Shown here one piece after another: positions 9,801-21,874 of a stretch of 64,000 nucleotides of DNA; the first letter of the stretch is position 1, and the number at the start of each line of letters is the position of its first letter. Under the pieces are notes generated by a model. The model worked only from the letters and a program-made list of their open reading frames with translations. It was not told the DNA's origin and did no database searches. Origin of the DNA: Alnus glutinosa (lineage: Eukaryota > Streptophyta > Magnoliopsida > Fagales > Betulaceae). The stretch is from NCBI RefSeq assembly GCF_958979055.1, contig NC_084886.1:7385154-7449153 (forward strand). Reading direction: 5' to 3'. Position numbers and translations under genes: made by a program.

Positions 9801-12617
9801 AGGCTTTAAGTGTTGAATCCTCAAAGTGAGATGGTTCTACCTTTTTATTTTTTTCAGTAACCAGAATGTCTAAGAAAATGTCACCAAAACCTCAAACCAT
9901 ATGAAGGTGCTCGACGAGTGCACCTTGCAAATACAACTCCCAATCATTCAAAACACTGCAAAAACTCTCAAACTAAAATAAAACCCTCAATCAATTGACT
10001 GAATAGTTAAAAAGGTTTCCCACGTTAATTCCTGCTTGAAAAAATGTCTCCTACCATCCCCAAATATGAGATAAAGCTGGTCAGAAATGATATACCAGTC
10101 AATTCTTATCCAAAGTCCAACACCCCTGAGGCACCCTCACAAACCATCAAACCCACACTGCACCATACTTAGATTGCACCATATGCCAACATAGCCACTT
10201 ACCTAGGAGGATTCAGTTATAGGCTATATGTTTCCTAATCTCCAAGCATCCTTCCCAAAGAAGAAAACACGAAACCTCTAAAAAAATTCCCTAACCAATG
10301 CTTTAAAAGTCGTAGGCATGGGATGTATATGCGCAAGCTGATTGGGCATAAGAGCATGTGATACCACTTACCCTAGAAGGTGGAATATTGATGCAGTTGG
10401 TTTATATTCAATTAATGTAGAAATTTATCTTAGAAGTTAGAGCATGAAAAGGTAGTCTTACAATAAACTTCCATAATTGTAGCCTAGTTATGAACCAATA
10501 CATCATAATCTAACTAAGATAGAAAAACTTTAATGCTAGAGGTGATTGCTCTAGCCGGGGTAAATGCAAGAGGGTTCTTTCAGTGTTCTGATGAAGCCCA
10601 TGGCTCTTGTGAGCGGGTCTACTTGTGGGTGTCTTGTTGTAGTTCTTGTGGGACTTAAGGGTCTTTATGTAATCCTTTCTTTTGGGTTTTTGCGGGTGTC
10701 CTTGTCTGGTTTTTCTTTGTTCTTTTTGTTTTTTCTCTGTTGGTGATCATTTTGTATACTTTATGTGTACTTAGGGGCGCCTTACGCTTTTTATAATATT
10801 TGTTGATTACCTATTAAAAAAAAAAAAATAGATAGAAAAAACTGCTTTTCTGTTTTGCCTTTGCCTTTTGAATAAGTGTGTCAATAAGGAAAAAAAAAAA
10901 AAAGGATGACATTTTTGTATCGACAAAATTCATGCATCAGAATCAAAGTATACCACAATTTTGAAATATGATTTGCAAAAAATGGCAGTAAACTAATAGT
11001 AGTCCTGACACGCCTGCATAGCATGCCCCTATACATTTTGATAAGTAGTCGAAATTCATTAAAAGCGCAACTCAAGTACACATGATGTATACAAGATAAA
11101 CACTTATCTTAAAAAAGAAAAAAGATCAAAGAAATCGTGAAAACTAGAAATATGAAAGTGATCATAGGCAATCCCCCAGTGGTTAGGGTATTAAAAGAAA
11201 ACAGCCTTTAAATCCACCACCATCTTTTGGTAGTCTTCAAAGCTACAGTTATTTCTTTCTCTCTATAAACACCACATTGAGCAGGATGGAATCATCTTCC
11301 ACAGTGCCGCACTATGAAAACTACCAAATTGACCTCTCCAACATGCAAAGAGATCTACCACTCGACTTGGTATGACCCAATCTAACCCAAATAGACTAAA
11401 AATAGAATCCCATAAGGCCCTAGCAACCTCACAATGGAGCAAAAACGTGATCAACAGATTCTCCACTCTTCTCAATATGTTATCACACTAAAATAATAAT
11501 AGCCCTTAATGATCTCAGTATAGTTTCAAAATTATCTGCTCTGAGTAGAAAGGCACTTGTATAGCACACCCGTAACTATCCATATATAGCATTTATTACT
11601 TACAAGCTTCAATAATCTTGAAAAGCCAATAACCATCCATTACCCTAGACCTATAAGACCTTCTGAATGTAATGAGAGGTCTCTCATGGTAAAAATATGC
11701 CAATATTGCCACAACTACATGCGATCTATTTGTTCATTTTGGAAAAGCAGCTTATATAGAAATTCTTCTTGCTTGCTACTTATAAGATGAAGGATGTGGA
11801 CGGAAAAATGTGTGTGAAAAGGTGTTCAACATACCAATTCGCAACCACCGAGCAGCCCAACTTCTACTTGGATCCATGACTGAAATTATCCTGCAAGGGC
11901 CACAATTAAAGGAAAGATTAAAATAAGCAACAGCAGGCAAGGATATTTCAGCACCAAAATAAATAATCGCGGTACGGTATCGCACCAAAGTTACAATCTT
12001 TCCTTGCATTATTAAGCATTCTCTAATCTAGAATGCTATTATACGCACTAAACTGGTCACACCATTTGCTTCCTAAGAAAAGTGCGTAAAAATAAAATTA
12101 AAAATGACAACTTTTAACAAAAATTTCGAATTAATTCAAGTGAAGTAAGCCGAATGGGGTTGTCCTGGAGTGACTTGGGCAAAGGTTTTGGCCTTCTAAG
12201 AACAAGCATTCAAAAACATCTTGAAGGACAGAGAAACATCATCATCACAATATAAGAACAACAACAACAACAATAGCAGTGATAATAGCAAAGAAACACG
12301 CGTACCCAGTGAAATTGGGGGTGGTGCAATCGACGACACGCTCATTATCCTCGTCCATCTTAAAGAAAGGACAGTTCTCGCAGCCCGATTCCCTAAACTG
12401 TGTAATTTTTTGTCAAAAGGAAAAGAAAAGAAGCACATATGTATGTTAATCACTGGACTCGAAGAAGAAAACCCTATCGCAGCCTAACGCACTCTGGGAG
12501 TCCATCTTTAAACCCAAGGGTGTGCACCTGGTCGTAGGTTTTGACGAGGCGGCAACGAAGGCAAGCCCGAAGCTCATGCCCGAAGCTCGTCGGAATTTGT
12601 GCCGGAGCGCTTCCCAT
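6836..12617 (-). CDS. SPT4: Transcription elongation factor SPT4 (5 exons)
   Basis: Small zinc-finger subunit of the SPT4-SPT5 (DSIF-like) complex, which binds RNA polymerase II and governs processivity in the nucleus. Exons: 12528-12617, 12306-12397, 11835-11890, 8976-9037, 6836-6886 (351 bp, 116 residues), all with GT-AG junctions and kept frame. The protein starts MGSAPAQIPTSFGHELRACL and has the four zinc ligands Cys19, Cys22, Cys36 and Cys39, then ISVMDPSRSWAARWLRIG, the region that contacts the SPT5 NGN domain, and ends VQYVPPKRV. Arabidopsis SPT4 is also 116 residues and nearly identical along its length. Introns 3 (9038-11834) and 4 (6887-8975) are long and carry LINE insertions. A long-TIR element starts 80 bp upstream of the start codon, so it lies in the 5' UTR or promoter. 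Function is assigned by family. Confidence 0.97.
7284..7531 (+). mobile_element. 5'-truncated LINE tail, 248 bp, in SPT4 intron 4
   Basis: A T-rich, non-coding stretch ends in an A-run (7521-7530). It is flanked by a 15-bp target duplication differing at one base: gtggtagtgattggg (7269-7283) and gtgatagtgattggg (7532-7546). Poly(A) at one end and a long direct repeat at both ends mark a 5'-truncated LINE copy. It is antisense to SPT4. Confidence 0.75.
8820..8864 (-). mobile_element. LINE micro-insertion with 16-bp target duplication
   Basis: The sequence aagattcaacaataaa occurs at 8820-8835 and 8849-8864. Only ttttttttttgat (8836-8848) lies between. As at 2076, this looks like a minus-strand LINE tail (atc plus A-run) truncated to a few bases. 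It lies in SPT4 intron 4, about 110 bp from exon 4. Confidence 0.7.
10530..10829 (+). mobile_element. 5'-truncated LINE tail, 300 bp, in SPT4 intron 3
   Basis: A T/G-rich sequence containing gtatactttatgtgtactta and ttacgctttttataatat ends in gattacctatt plus an A-run, the layout of plant LINE 3' UTRs. The flanks agatagaaaaact (10517-10529) and agatagaaaaaact (10830-10843) form a target duplication with one extra A. Inserted antisense to SPT4. Confidence 0.75.
11039..11475 (-). pseudogene. LINE ORF2 C-terminal fragment (zf-RVT region) and 3' tail
   Basis: On the minus strand, 11263-11475 encodes ENLLITFLLHCEVARALWDS followed by a segment with LFACWRGQFGS and MIPSCSMWC. This is the zinc-finger-like region after the reverse transcriptase of plant LINEs. 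It runs on with stops into YRERNNCSFED and a 3' end reading gtatacatc...ctacttatc at about 11040-11090. The domain is 5'-truncated and broken. It sits in SPT4 intron 3 in the same orientation as the gene. Confidence 0.8.
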
Positions 12618-12696
12618 TCTGAAGAGAGAGAGACGATTACGATGATGCACTAATCTACTACTTTCTACACAGACAGGGTTATTACCGTATTTAAGT

Positions 12697-13596
12697 GGGA
12701 AAGCTTCAATTTACTCCGATGAAGTTGTCACTAATTTACAATTCTACCACTAATATTTTCATTTTATTAATTGCACTTCATAAGTTTCAAAAATTTTCAA
12801 TTTAAAGAATCTGTCCAAATCATCCATCTGACTTAAAGAATTTTGCCTCACGTGCCTATTAGTGATGAAAACTGACAAGAATACCCTCTACAAAATGGTG
12901 TCGTTTTGTGAAACACCAAAACCAAAAATTCTTCTACAAAACGACACTGTTTTGATACAAAACGTCATCGCCCTAAAACAACGATCGGGGAAGACGGTCT
13001 CGTTGGGGGGCAGTGAGCGGGTCGTCTTCGAAGGAGATGGACTGGGCGATGGATGCTAGCGCAGAGGCCTCTTGGCGTCAGCCAAAATCAACGGTACTTT
13101 TGTTTCATTGACTTCGGCCGAGTTGTTCAACGACAACGCCTTGTCGCTAGAAGCTAACGAAACAAATACCAGCAGTTCCTGTCGGCCAAAATCGACGAAC
13201 CAAATAACGACAGTTCCTCTCGGCCAAAATCGAAGTGGGTCTAGAAGATGATCAAGGTCGTCTTCCCCGACAAGGCTAAAGGATGTTTTAGGGCTTGTCT
13301 TCAACACGGTGCCGTTTTGAAGCTTGGAGAAAACTTACGAAACGACATCGTTTTGAATAACATAATTTTGATTTCCATATGTCCAAAACGGTGCCATTTT
13401 AAAGATGGCAATTTTGTCAAAAAGGGCACTTGCGAGGCATGTGAGGCGAAATTCGTTAAGTCAGACGGTTGATTTGGACGGATTTCTTAAATTGAAAATT
13501 TCTGAAATTTAATGGGGTATAATTAACAAAATTGAAACATTAGTAGTAGAATTGCAACTCGGTGACAACTTTATGGGGGTAAATTGAAGTTTTCCC
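12697..13596. mobile_element. Mutator-like non-autonomous element with long TIRs
   Basis: Two inverted arms of about 165 bp (12697-12865 and 13430-13596) can be aligned almost end to end; both ends read gggaaa(g/a)cttcaattta. The unit is flanked by an imperfect 9-bp repeat, tatttaagt (12688-12696) and tattgaaat (13597-13605). Long TIRs plus 9-bp duplications are typical of MULEs. The interior is GC-richer than its surroundings and has several aaaacg-cgtttt motifs and a repeated tcggccaaaatcga. No transposase is seen. Open frames in the interior have no recognisable homology, so gene capture (Pack-MULE) is possible but unproven. It lies 80 bp upstream of the SPT4 ATG. Confidence 0.8.
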
Positions 13597-13678
13597 TATT
13601 GAAATAGTTAAATTACAACAATAATCTTTTTTATAAAGTTGATTCTTTTATTTTTATTTAAAAAAAAAAAAAAAGGGA

Positions 13679-14118
13679 ATAACTTTACAAAAGAGTACTG
13701 AACTATCACACATTTTGACGGAAATATATCAAACTATCATTTCTCTCAAACCGAAGTATTAAACTATTAAAAACCCTCAAATAAGGGTATCTCGTCAGCT
13801 TTGGGTATTAAATCCTGACGGAATACCCAAAATACACCCATTCTTTTTCTAGGAAAAAAAGAGAAAAGAAACTACGATTTAGGTGTTGGTCAGAATTTAA
13901 CAAAATTTGCAAAAATACCTATGCTTGAATCTTTGAAAATTTTTATAAAATAAACACAGGGGTATTTTGGAAATTTTGGCATGATTTAACTCCCAAAGCT
14001 AACAGAATACCCTTATTTGAGGGTTTTTGATAGTTTATTACCCCGGTTCAAGAGAAATGATAGTTTGACATCCTTTCGTCAAAATGTGTGATAGTTCAGT
14101 ACCTTTTTGTGAAGTTAT
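13679..14118. mobile_element. Foldback element, about 440 bp
   Basis: The left arm (about 13679-13830, with actgaactatcacacatttt and accctcaaataagggtat) pairs with the right arm (about 13955-14118, with aaaatgtgtgatagttcagt and atacccttatttgagggt). The loop is A-rich. The superfamily is unclear; the long arms resemble those of the neighbouring MULE-like element. Confidence 0.75.
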
Positions 14119-14564
14119 CAAAAAAAACAAAAAAAAAAACTGAGAGGGTTTGTTGTGGCCCTGTGGGGCAACAGATAGGCGGGTTGGTCCAGGTCGGGGG
14201 CTCACCCCTCTCTCACGGCTGGTTATCCATTCCACCATAGACTCTCCTCATTTTTTTTCCTTTTTTTTAAAAAAAAAAAAAAGAAAAGAAAAAAGAAAAT
14301 AGATATATTTGGAGTCACCATCGAGTCTCACATATATTCAATAGTAGAAATGGACAGGTAATGTGTAGGATAATGAAAACAAATATTTTCATTATTGCTC
14401 ATACAACTATTTTTTTTTAATGATGTGGCATTCCATCAAAAAAAAATTGATGGAAGGAGTGATTATTGAAGATCGATTCTGAATTTCAAAAAGTGACTTG
14501 ATAAAAAGTTTATAAAATTTTCATAACCACTATTATATTTCGTACGGATTAAAAGTTAACGAAT

Positions 14565-14812
14565 GTATAGAATGAAATAATCTTGAAATATTCATTCTCA
14601 TAACTCATGAAAGAATGTCTATGCATTACCTTGAGGAATAACTATTCGAATTGAGAAAGTCATTTTGCAATGAGAATAACTATTCTAAGTGCTAGATCCT
14701 TATTATATACTCTAACACTAAAGTTATTATATTCCACTCTCTTCCATTCCTAATAAAATCTATTCATTTTTCATAATAGAATAGTCATTCTGCGTATCAA
14801 ACGTAACCTTAG
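14565..14812. mobile_element. MITE fragment sharing an end with the element at 36770
   Basis: The stretch has repeated gaataactattc / gaatagtcatt blocks in both orientations and ends in attctgcgtatcaaacgtaacc. The element at 36770-37421 ends in attccgcaaatcaaacgagcc. The matching terminus suggests one family. The left boundary is not clear. Confidence 0.5.
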
Positions 14813-15326
14813 TCCATTGTCCCTCTCCCAAGTGCATAATTTAATTTAATTTAATTTTTCTTTTGTTGGCAATTTGGGGAAACTTAATTTCAACAGAAAA
14901 ATGCATTGGCATGTAGAGAGCTACACCTGTTGTAGGGATCGGAACTTCCCATTTAGATTAAAAGGAACATAAATAAAAATAAAATCACAAAAATGGCATA
15001 CAAATAATATGGAACCAACTTATATATCTCCTTTTCGGATTTGTATGATCTCTTTCAGCTTCCTGCACGTGTTGGAATTAACTATGTAAATAAAGGTAGC
15101 AATGGCAAATCCTAAATGTGAGGATCAAAACTTAAGCCCCAAAAATTCTAACTTAGAAATTTTTTACAAGAAGGAAATGGATTTCAGTGCATAGAAATCC
15201 AGGCAGAAAGGAAGATAGACCTAGAAAATTTAGACTCAATAATGATGAGGACCACCTTTGCAATCACTTGCCCCACAACAAACTGCTCATGCACCAATTT
15301 GTGGTCGGTTTGTTAGCCATGAAAAA
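14813..15326. other. Intergenic, 3' flank of lipoyl synthase
   Basis: About 510 bp of AT-rich sequence. It should contain the 3' UTR of the minus-strand lipoyl synthase gene. No other gene or clear repeat seen. Confidence 0.5.
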
Positions 15327-18300
15327 TCAATTGGATGTGGCAGCTGTGCTGTTAGCCTTTTCTCTAACCATTGTCTTAACAAAGAGCTCGCCAGCCCTAT
15401 ACGAGGATCGGACCTGCAAAGCAATACATCGATAAATCTTGTAGGGATCTATTTTTCAATAGCAAATTATTAACTCACATTAGTCTGTAGAAATTAGCTT
15501 CAAGGGAGAGTTTTCATTTTCATTTTTACTTCTTTGCCCAACTTTCCAATACTAATGGATTCTAACTTAATGGAGGAGGCTAAGTGAAAAGATCGGATAG
15601 TTTGGGGGTCAATTACAACCTTTTGAAGTTTGAGAGGATATTACAATTAGGGTGTAAGTTTGAGAAAGGTCAGTGTAGTTTCCCTTAAAACCAAGATAGA
15701 CATGTAAAGGGGAACAAATCATGTTACTCCAATTCAGTGGCTGATTTGTATTCTCAAAAATATCGATTCAAATGAGATAAAGGACAAGAATATTATAATC
15801 ATAAAATGCAAACTATAACAAGAGCTCACCAGTGGACCACTGGCAACATAACGAAATCCAATTGACTCCCCATATTCCTTCCAGAAGGCAAATTTTTCAG
15901 GGGTAACATACTCTTTGACAGTCAGGTGTAATGGAGTTGGCTGCAAGAATTGTAAACACTTTCAAGTTAATATCTCTATCAAGAACGAGACAAATAAAGC
16001 TACTAGGTTTAAAATAAGCCGAGACCTGAAGTCCTACTTGAACTATTCATGCAACTTGTTAATGTGTTCACAAAGTCTCTTTCTCGTAGCCAATTAGAAT
16101 TTATTTGTTTCAAGCTGGGCTTATATGATATATATGCTTCAGCTAGAGGAGGGAGTGTTAGAGTAAATATATGAATATTTGAGGAATAATATGTAATTTC
16201 CTAATAGTATGGGAAGTACTATGTAAGCCTTCTAGAAGAAAGCCGGCTGTCCCAGGGAGCTGTCCCCTATAGCTGTGCAAAATATTCCTGTAATTGGCTT
16301 TTCAATTTAATGGACTATGGAAGAGGAATGAGCTACGTTCAATTAGCTTCCATTCCATTTCTTCAACCTCATTTCGTTTCATTACATAGATAATGGTTAT
16401 TAACCAGACTTGTTATATGACAAGGAAAATCAGGAGGGAAAAAAAAAAAAAAAAAATAGCAGCATCAGGAGGTAGTGTCATTTCTAAAACTGAAGGTAAA
16501 TGCTTGACATTTCTTCAAACCTTGAGGGAATTTGGTGCAATTTACACGATGAACAATTGCATATTAACTAACCTGTAAATACTGTCCAAGTGTCAGAATA
16601 TCAACATCTATAGCCCTTAAATCAGCCATGGCTTCTTTCAACTCATCATCAGATTCTCCGAGACCTAACATTATAGAAGATTTTGTTATCATGCCCTCCT
16701 TGCTGAGTTTTGCATGTTTTAGAACTGACAAGCTCTGTTCATAACTGCATTGAAAAAGGACATAGTAAAATCATAAATGGAATCAGCAATCATATATTCA
16801 GAATACAGAGAAAAATGTATAGAAAAAAAGTACTATATATGGGTTAAGCCAACGAGCCTTGCACATCAACCCCTAAACTGGGTCCATTTGTGCATTCTAA
16901 AATCAAAAGACTTGGTCTGTCTGAAAATGCACATCCAAGTTATGCCATTAGCTCTGCTAGCTCAACAATTATCAAAAGAATCAGAGCACAATGTATTGAA
17001 AGTGCATCTAGGGTTTCTAAAGAACAGGCACTCGCACACCAACACAAGCACAAAGCAACATCTGAGAAATTAAGTTAAACAGAACTAACTTGCCCTTTCT
17101 TACAACTATTAGCTCTTTCCAAAGTTTCTTATCCCTATAAATCTTCTTGGAATATCACACTAGCTTCTTCTAGTTATTAATTCCAAATTCCTTTTGGAGC
17201 GCAATGAAGAGGCAAAAACTAAAATATTTAATTTGGAAAACAGACTCAAAAGTTGCGAACTGTCATAGGGAGAATATTTTTTGGAAAAGATGCTAAAAGA
17301 AAACACAAAGAAACAAAAAAGTTTGTCATATAGTATGCATATCACAATGACCAAATATGGCACGCAGAAACAGCACTCTCCTGAAGACATTCCTAGACAC
17401 TAGTGGAACTGACATTCCTGAAGACAAATCAGAACCCATGCACACACTAGGGGAAGAAACAGACCGCTCTAGCAACTTGGAAAGGAATTCACATAACCAT
17501 CAAAATCCAATTTCCATGGAACTGACATTCCTGAAGGAAATATCAGAAACCCAAATACACACCAGTGGAAAAACAGATTGCTCTACCAATTTAAAAAGGA
17601 TTTCACATTTTAGAATGCAGAAACCCAGTCAATGGTTGGAGAAAAGATAGATAAACTTTTAATGACAATGTGACTAAGCTAAACATCTTGAGAAACAAGA
17701 AAATTATCAATCCATGTTATGCATAAGATGACCAAGTCAGATTCATAAACTTAAGTGAAGGGGAGAACAAAGAGGGAGAGAAAATCTGGGCCAAACCTGA
17801 AGACATATCTTTGTTGGAGGATCATACCTTCCAATGTGTAGAAAAATTACAGATTAGTTTTGAAATTTAATGGTTGTTATCTGGTAGCAAGTGGTGGGTC
17901 ACTGACTCACTGGTAGGATTTCCTGGAGTCATGACCAGGACAGCAACTTCAAAGGTAATACACATCAATGATAAAATATTGACAAATCTTGATCCCATGT
18001 AATATTTAACTACCACAAGATCTATTCATGATTCATTGGGGAAGTTTGCTTTTATAATAACTTTTACCCATGAATGAGTAACCAAAAGTGAATAACTATT
18101 CAGCAAAATTAAGCAGAAAGATGACAGGTACTGCAACTCACCCAGCCCTAGGATCTCTGACAATTCGCTGGAGCCGTTTCACAGTTTCGATGTTGTGGGC
18201 AAACACATCCAATCCTGAGTGTACCAGAGTCTCTACGTCCTTCAAGTTGCCCCGGAAATCAGAAGTTAAACACTCAACCATGATCTCAGGCTTGAGTTTC

Positions 18301-19223
18301 TGCAAAAGGAGTTGTATAATACCCAATCAAACCTGTGCTCTCATTCCAACCTCTTTTGAGGTAATATGCATAACAAAACAAAGAAATAGAAAGCACCTCG
18401 AGACCATTGCCAGAGAGATATACACACCTTCATAGCTTTGACGGTCTGAGCAAAATGCCCACTTCCTCCATCGGGTATATCATCACGATCTACACTCGTT
18501 AGAACAATATAGTCCACACTACAAATATTAGAAGAAACAAAAAAACATAATTAGTTAAGTCCTCGTTCCAAATACCTGAATGCAGACAATAATTCTTATT
18601 TCACACTTCCTTCATAAACAAATAAAATTAAACAGCCCACAACTCTACAATAGTTCAACAAGTGTGAATGAAAAAACTCTCACTTTTTTCCAAGCTCTAA
18701 AACATCACACATACCCCCAACTTGCAATAGCGTTGGCAGTGTTTTCCGGTTCCATGGGATCGGGCGGCGCGGGGTTTCTGCTGGTTTTGACGGCACAAAA
18801 TCGACAGCCACGCGTGCAAGTGTCCCCAAGAAGCATGATTGTCGCGGTCGCAACACCATCTCCGCCTCCGTTCCAACACTCTCCGATGTTGGGGCATTGC
18901 GCCTCCTCGCAGACCGTGTTCAGGCTGAGCCGCGAGAGCGACTCCTTCACCTGCTCGTACCTCTCTCCTTGCGGCGCTCTCTGCCTAAGCCACCCGGGCT
19001 TCTTCACGCTCGGGTCTCTCCCCGTGTAGGGGCCGATCTTCTTCGCTCCCGGTGAATCCGACGGTGCATGTGGTGGCCTCGTGTCGATCTTGGATGAATC
19101 CACGGCTTTACAACGAATTCGATGGTGGAAACAGAGACTAGTAGTAGTGTAATGGGGGGGTTTGGAAAATGGGATTGGGATTGGACAAGGCTTCGAAAAC
19201 GATTGCTGAAGCATTTTTCCCAT
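15327..19223 (-). CDS. LIP1P: Lipoyl synthase, plastid form (6 exons)
   Basis: Radical-SAM enzyme that inserts two sulfurs into octanoyl chains on the E2 subunit of plastid pyruvate dehydrogenase. Exons: 18715-19223, 18428-18518, 18142-18299, 16573-16744, 15830-15940, 15327-15413 (1128 bp, 375 residues), all GT-AG and in frame. Cluster motifs are all present: auxiliary 4Fe-4S cysteines Cys105, Cys110, Cys116 ([12 protein letters not shown]), radical-SAM CX3CX2C at Cys136, Cys140, Cys143 (CTRGCRFC), and the C-terminal RSSY. About the first 55 residues are basic and Ser/Thr-rich, as expected for a chloroplast transit peptide. The sequence follows Arabidopsis LIP1P rather than the mitochondrial LIP1, including [18 protein letters not shown] second ATG three codons in (19214) could be the real start. 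Introns 3 and 4 hold a local duplication and a Copia remnant. Confidence 0.97.
16069..16385 (+). mobile_element. 3' remnant of a Copia element with partial LTR
   Basis: The plus strand reads through degraded codons resembling a Copia polyprotein C-terminus ([16 protein letters not shown] around 16090-16140). A purine-rich gaggaggga tract follows, then tgttagagt at 16156, the usual PPT/LTR-start arrangement. Sequence after 16156 looks like a 3' LTR, but I cannot find its end with confidence. It lies in lipoyl synthase intron 4, antisense to the gene. Confidence 0.65.
17405..17630. repeat. Direct duplication, 113-bp spacing, in lipoyl synthase intron 3
   Basis: ggaactgacattcctgaag occurs at 17405 and 17518. 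Each copy is followed by matching blocks: atcagaa(a)ccca, cacac, aacaga, gctcta and ggattcaca. The copies have diverged. Open reading across the repeat (17357-17650) is a by-product of the duplication, not a gene. Confidence 0.7.
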
Positions 19224-19479
19224 TTTCGTTCCGAGCGTTTGATTGCTTGTTTGCGTGTGTGTGAAAGGCTCTGGTCCTCTCTATGCTCTTAGTTAGAGAG
19301 AGACACAGGTGGGTGGCCGTTGGGGCTTTGGTTTCTCCGTCTGGACTTCAAAGTTCAAAGCCAGGTCACGGCCGTTTTTGTTGGTTGGTTTGGTAGTTTT
19401 AACTACAAACCCAATCCCTCACTGAAATGTCAATGGAATTGGAATCCCTACAAAATGAACACCATCACAAGCGATCTTT

Positions 19480-19515
<36 letters not shown>

Positions 19516-20792
19516 TATTATTATTATTATTTAAAGGAAAATTTGTAAAATTTATCCATAGAAACCATGTCGAACCGAAAAATCAAGACCCACCGGAAAT
19601 GGTAGACACTCGAGTAAAATTCTCAGTAAGATCGAGGTCGATCGATCGACAGGGAATGGTAGACACTCAAGTAATATTTCTTTTATCGCACAGAAAAATA
19701 AAATGATTTGGTTTTTGTTTTTCCATTAAGAAGTAGAGCAATGGAGCGATTAAATTAACAAGTAAAATATAGGTGAAGAAAAATAAATAGAAAAAACACT
19801 AGGGCCTCTAGGATTCACTTAGCATTCTATTATTAGTATTATGTATTCTCGAGACATTTTTAACTCAACTAGGTAGATAATTAACTCTTCTAATATGAAG
19901 ATTTAACAATAAAACACTGATTAAAAGATAAAATCGATTGAACATGGGTTTGATTGAAGATTTGATTTTAATGACATGTTAAGAGAAATTAAGCATTCAC
20001 TATAAATTTGAATCATAACAAATCAAACAAAAAGTAGACATTTGATATAAACAAAAAATGATAATGAATAAAAAACTACTCAACGTGAAATATTTCTCAA
20101 ATTTAAAATCATCCCCAACATTCAATCATTAATCCATGAAGAAAATCTAAAATAGTCTCAACTTTCGAGAACACATAATAAAAATGCTAAAATTCACCTC
20201 TAGCCCTAGCTAAAATATTAATCGCTAATGATCATATAAATAAATTTCATGTTCAAAGTACTAAGCATTAAACAAAAGAAAAATAAAAACTAAGGACAAA
20301 AAAAAGAAAAAAGAAAAGGGGGGGGGGTGCTGGCCAAATGTACAGAACACCCAGCTCTGGAAGTCTTAAAAAAAAAAAAAAAAAAAAAATCCTCCCAGTA
20401 TTTCTCCCTTTTTTTTTTTTCACGTCCAGCCCTTCTGAATGGAAGAGAAAAACCCAAAAGCTTTGTACCAAAAATAATGGGACTCCTCTCCCCCTCCTGG
20501 ACGTTCAGCACCAGCTCTTTGGTCTTCTCTTTTAATTTTTTCTATTTCTTTTTCGTACTGTAGCTTGTCTTCTGCACAACAGCTCTTCATCACGTTTTTT
20601 CTTGCTTTGTTTGCAGCAGGTTCACAGCTTGGATACAGCCTTTGCTCATCTGATTTTTCAATTTTTTTTTTTTTTTGTTTCTTTCACCTAAATAGCTGAC
20701 ATTTTTTAAAGAAGGAAAGCTCTTGTTTTGCTTCCTATTTTGTCATTTGTTTGGCACCCATACAGCCATACTGCTAGTGCCGGCAAGTAAAA

Positions 20793-21874
20793 ACTAGTAA
20801 TAATTTAAATAAAGATATAAAAAATATAAGAAATATAGATTTTAGTTGGTTTGGTATGGCTTATATTCACATCTCAAATTCTTTTTGTTGTATATATCTT
20901 TATTTGATTGTATACGTAACTCTATTTATATAGAAAGAGTTTGAACGTTACAAGCGTATTCTACTTTTACATTAATAATAACAAATATAATTTATTATCA
21001 TGTAACTCTTGTCTCTTGAGCTGTTATAACTTTTGTCTCTAGAGTAATTGTAACTCTTATCTCTTAAATGTTTTTTTAACTATTGTTTTTTGAGTTATTG
21101 TAACTCTTGTCTTAATACGCCCCCGCAATTCCAACGGTAGATCACGGATATTGAGATTTGATCTTGAATATCTAAGAGCTATAAGAAGAAAAATGGCTAC
21201 TATGGCCTGAATTAGAACATCATTTTCTATGATCGAAACTTGGACCTCAGCGACTATGGCTGACATGCATCGGTTACTATGGCCGGGACTTGGACATCAG
21301 CGATTTTGGCCGGCATTGCTACTATAGCCGGAATTTGGATATCGACAACTTTGGCTGAAAGTGGCTACTATGGCCGGAATTGGGCCAACTATGAGCATGA
21401 AGCCTTTTTGGGTATTTTTTTTCCCCAACAAGAGAGAATTGAGTGGGTGGTATTTGTGGCGTGTCATCTTGCTAAAGAAAGAGACTCACATGAGTGTGGG
21501 AAGAGAAATAGTTCAGGCACATGATAAAAAAAAAAATGTGGAAGGATGAAAAAATCCGAGAAAAAAAAAATTGGCATACGATGGATATTTGTAGGTATTT
21601 TAATTTTGGTTATGATTGAAGATGCAAAAGGATAAGTGAATAAAAATAAATAAATAAAAATTGGCATCGGATCAAATATTGGAATTATCCTATAACTTTG
21701 ATACTGTATAAGAACTAATAATAATTTAAAGAGAGAAAACATAGATTGTAATTGGTTCAGCCTATGGCCTACATCCACATATCAAAGTCTTTTTGTTGGC
21801 TACATTTTTTTTTGATTTATTTAATTCTATACAAGACTTTATTTATATTAAAAAAAAAAAAATTCTAAACGTTA
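20793..21874. mobile_element. Possible old, small LTR element
   Basis: Sequences at 20793-20950 and 21714-21874 are diverged direct repeats. Both run actagtaataattt / actaataataattt, then atagattttagttggtt, a '(g)gccta..tccacat' block, ctttttgttg and a final aacgtta. These blocks resemble the ends of plant Copia-like LTRs. Between them is about 760 bp with no coding region. Termini and target duplication were not found, so this is only a candidate. Confidence 0.4.
21003..21390. repeat. Two arrays of imperfect tandem repeats
   Basis: 21003-21115 holds about four copies of an approximately 30-bp unit built on gtaactcttgtctcttgag. 21200-21390 holds about four copies of a longer unit built on tactatggccggaacttgga followed by catcagcgactttggc. 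Both arrays are strongly diverged. Confidence 0.65.

Noticed and set aside
13056..13307. Open frames in the MULE-like interior
   Set aside because: No known protein wording. I could not support a captured gene, only suggest a search.
14140..14250. GC-rich patch resembling a SINE or tRNA-derived piece
   Set aside because: Some blocks looked like plant SINE wording, but I could not find box A/B in order, a tail or target duplications.
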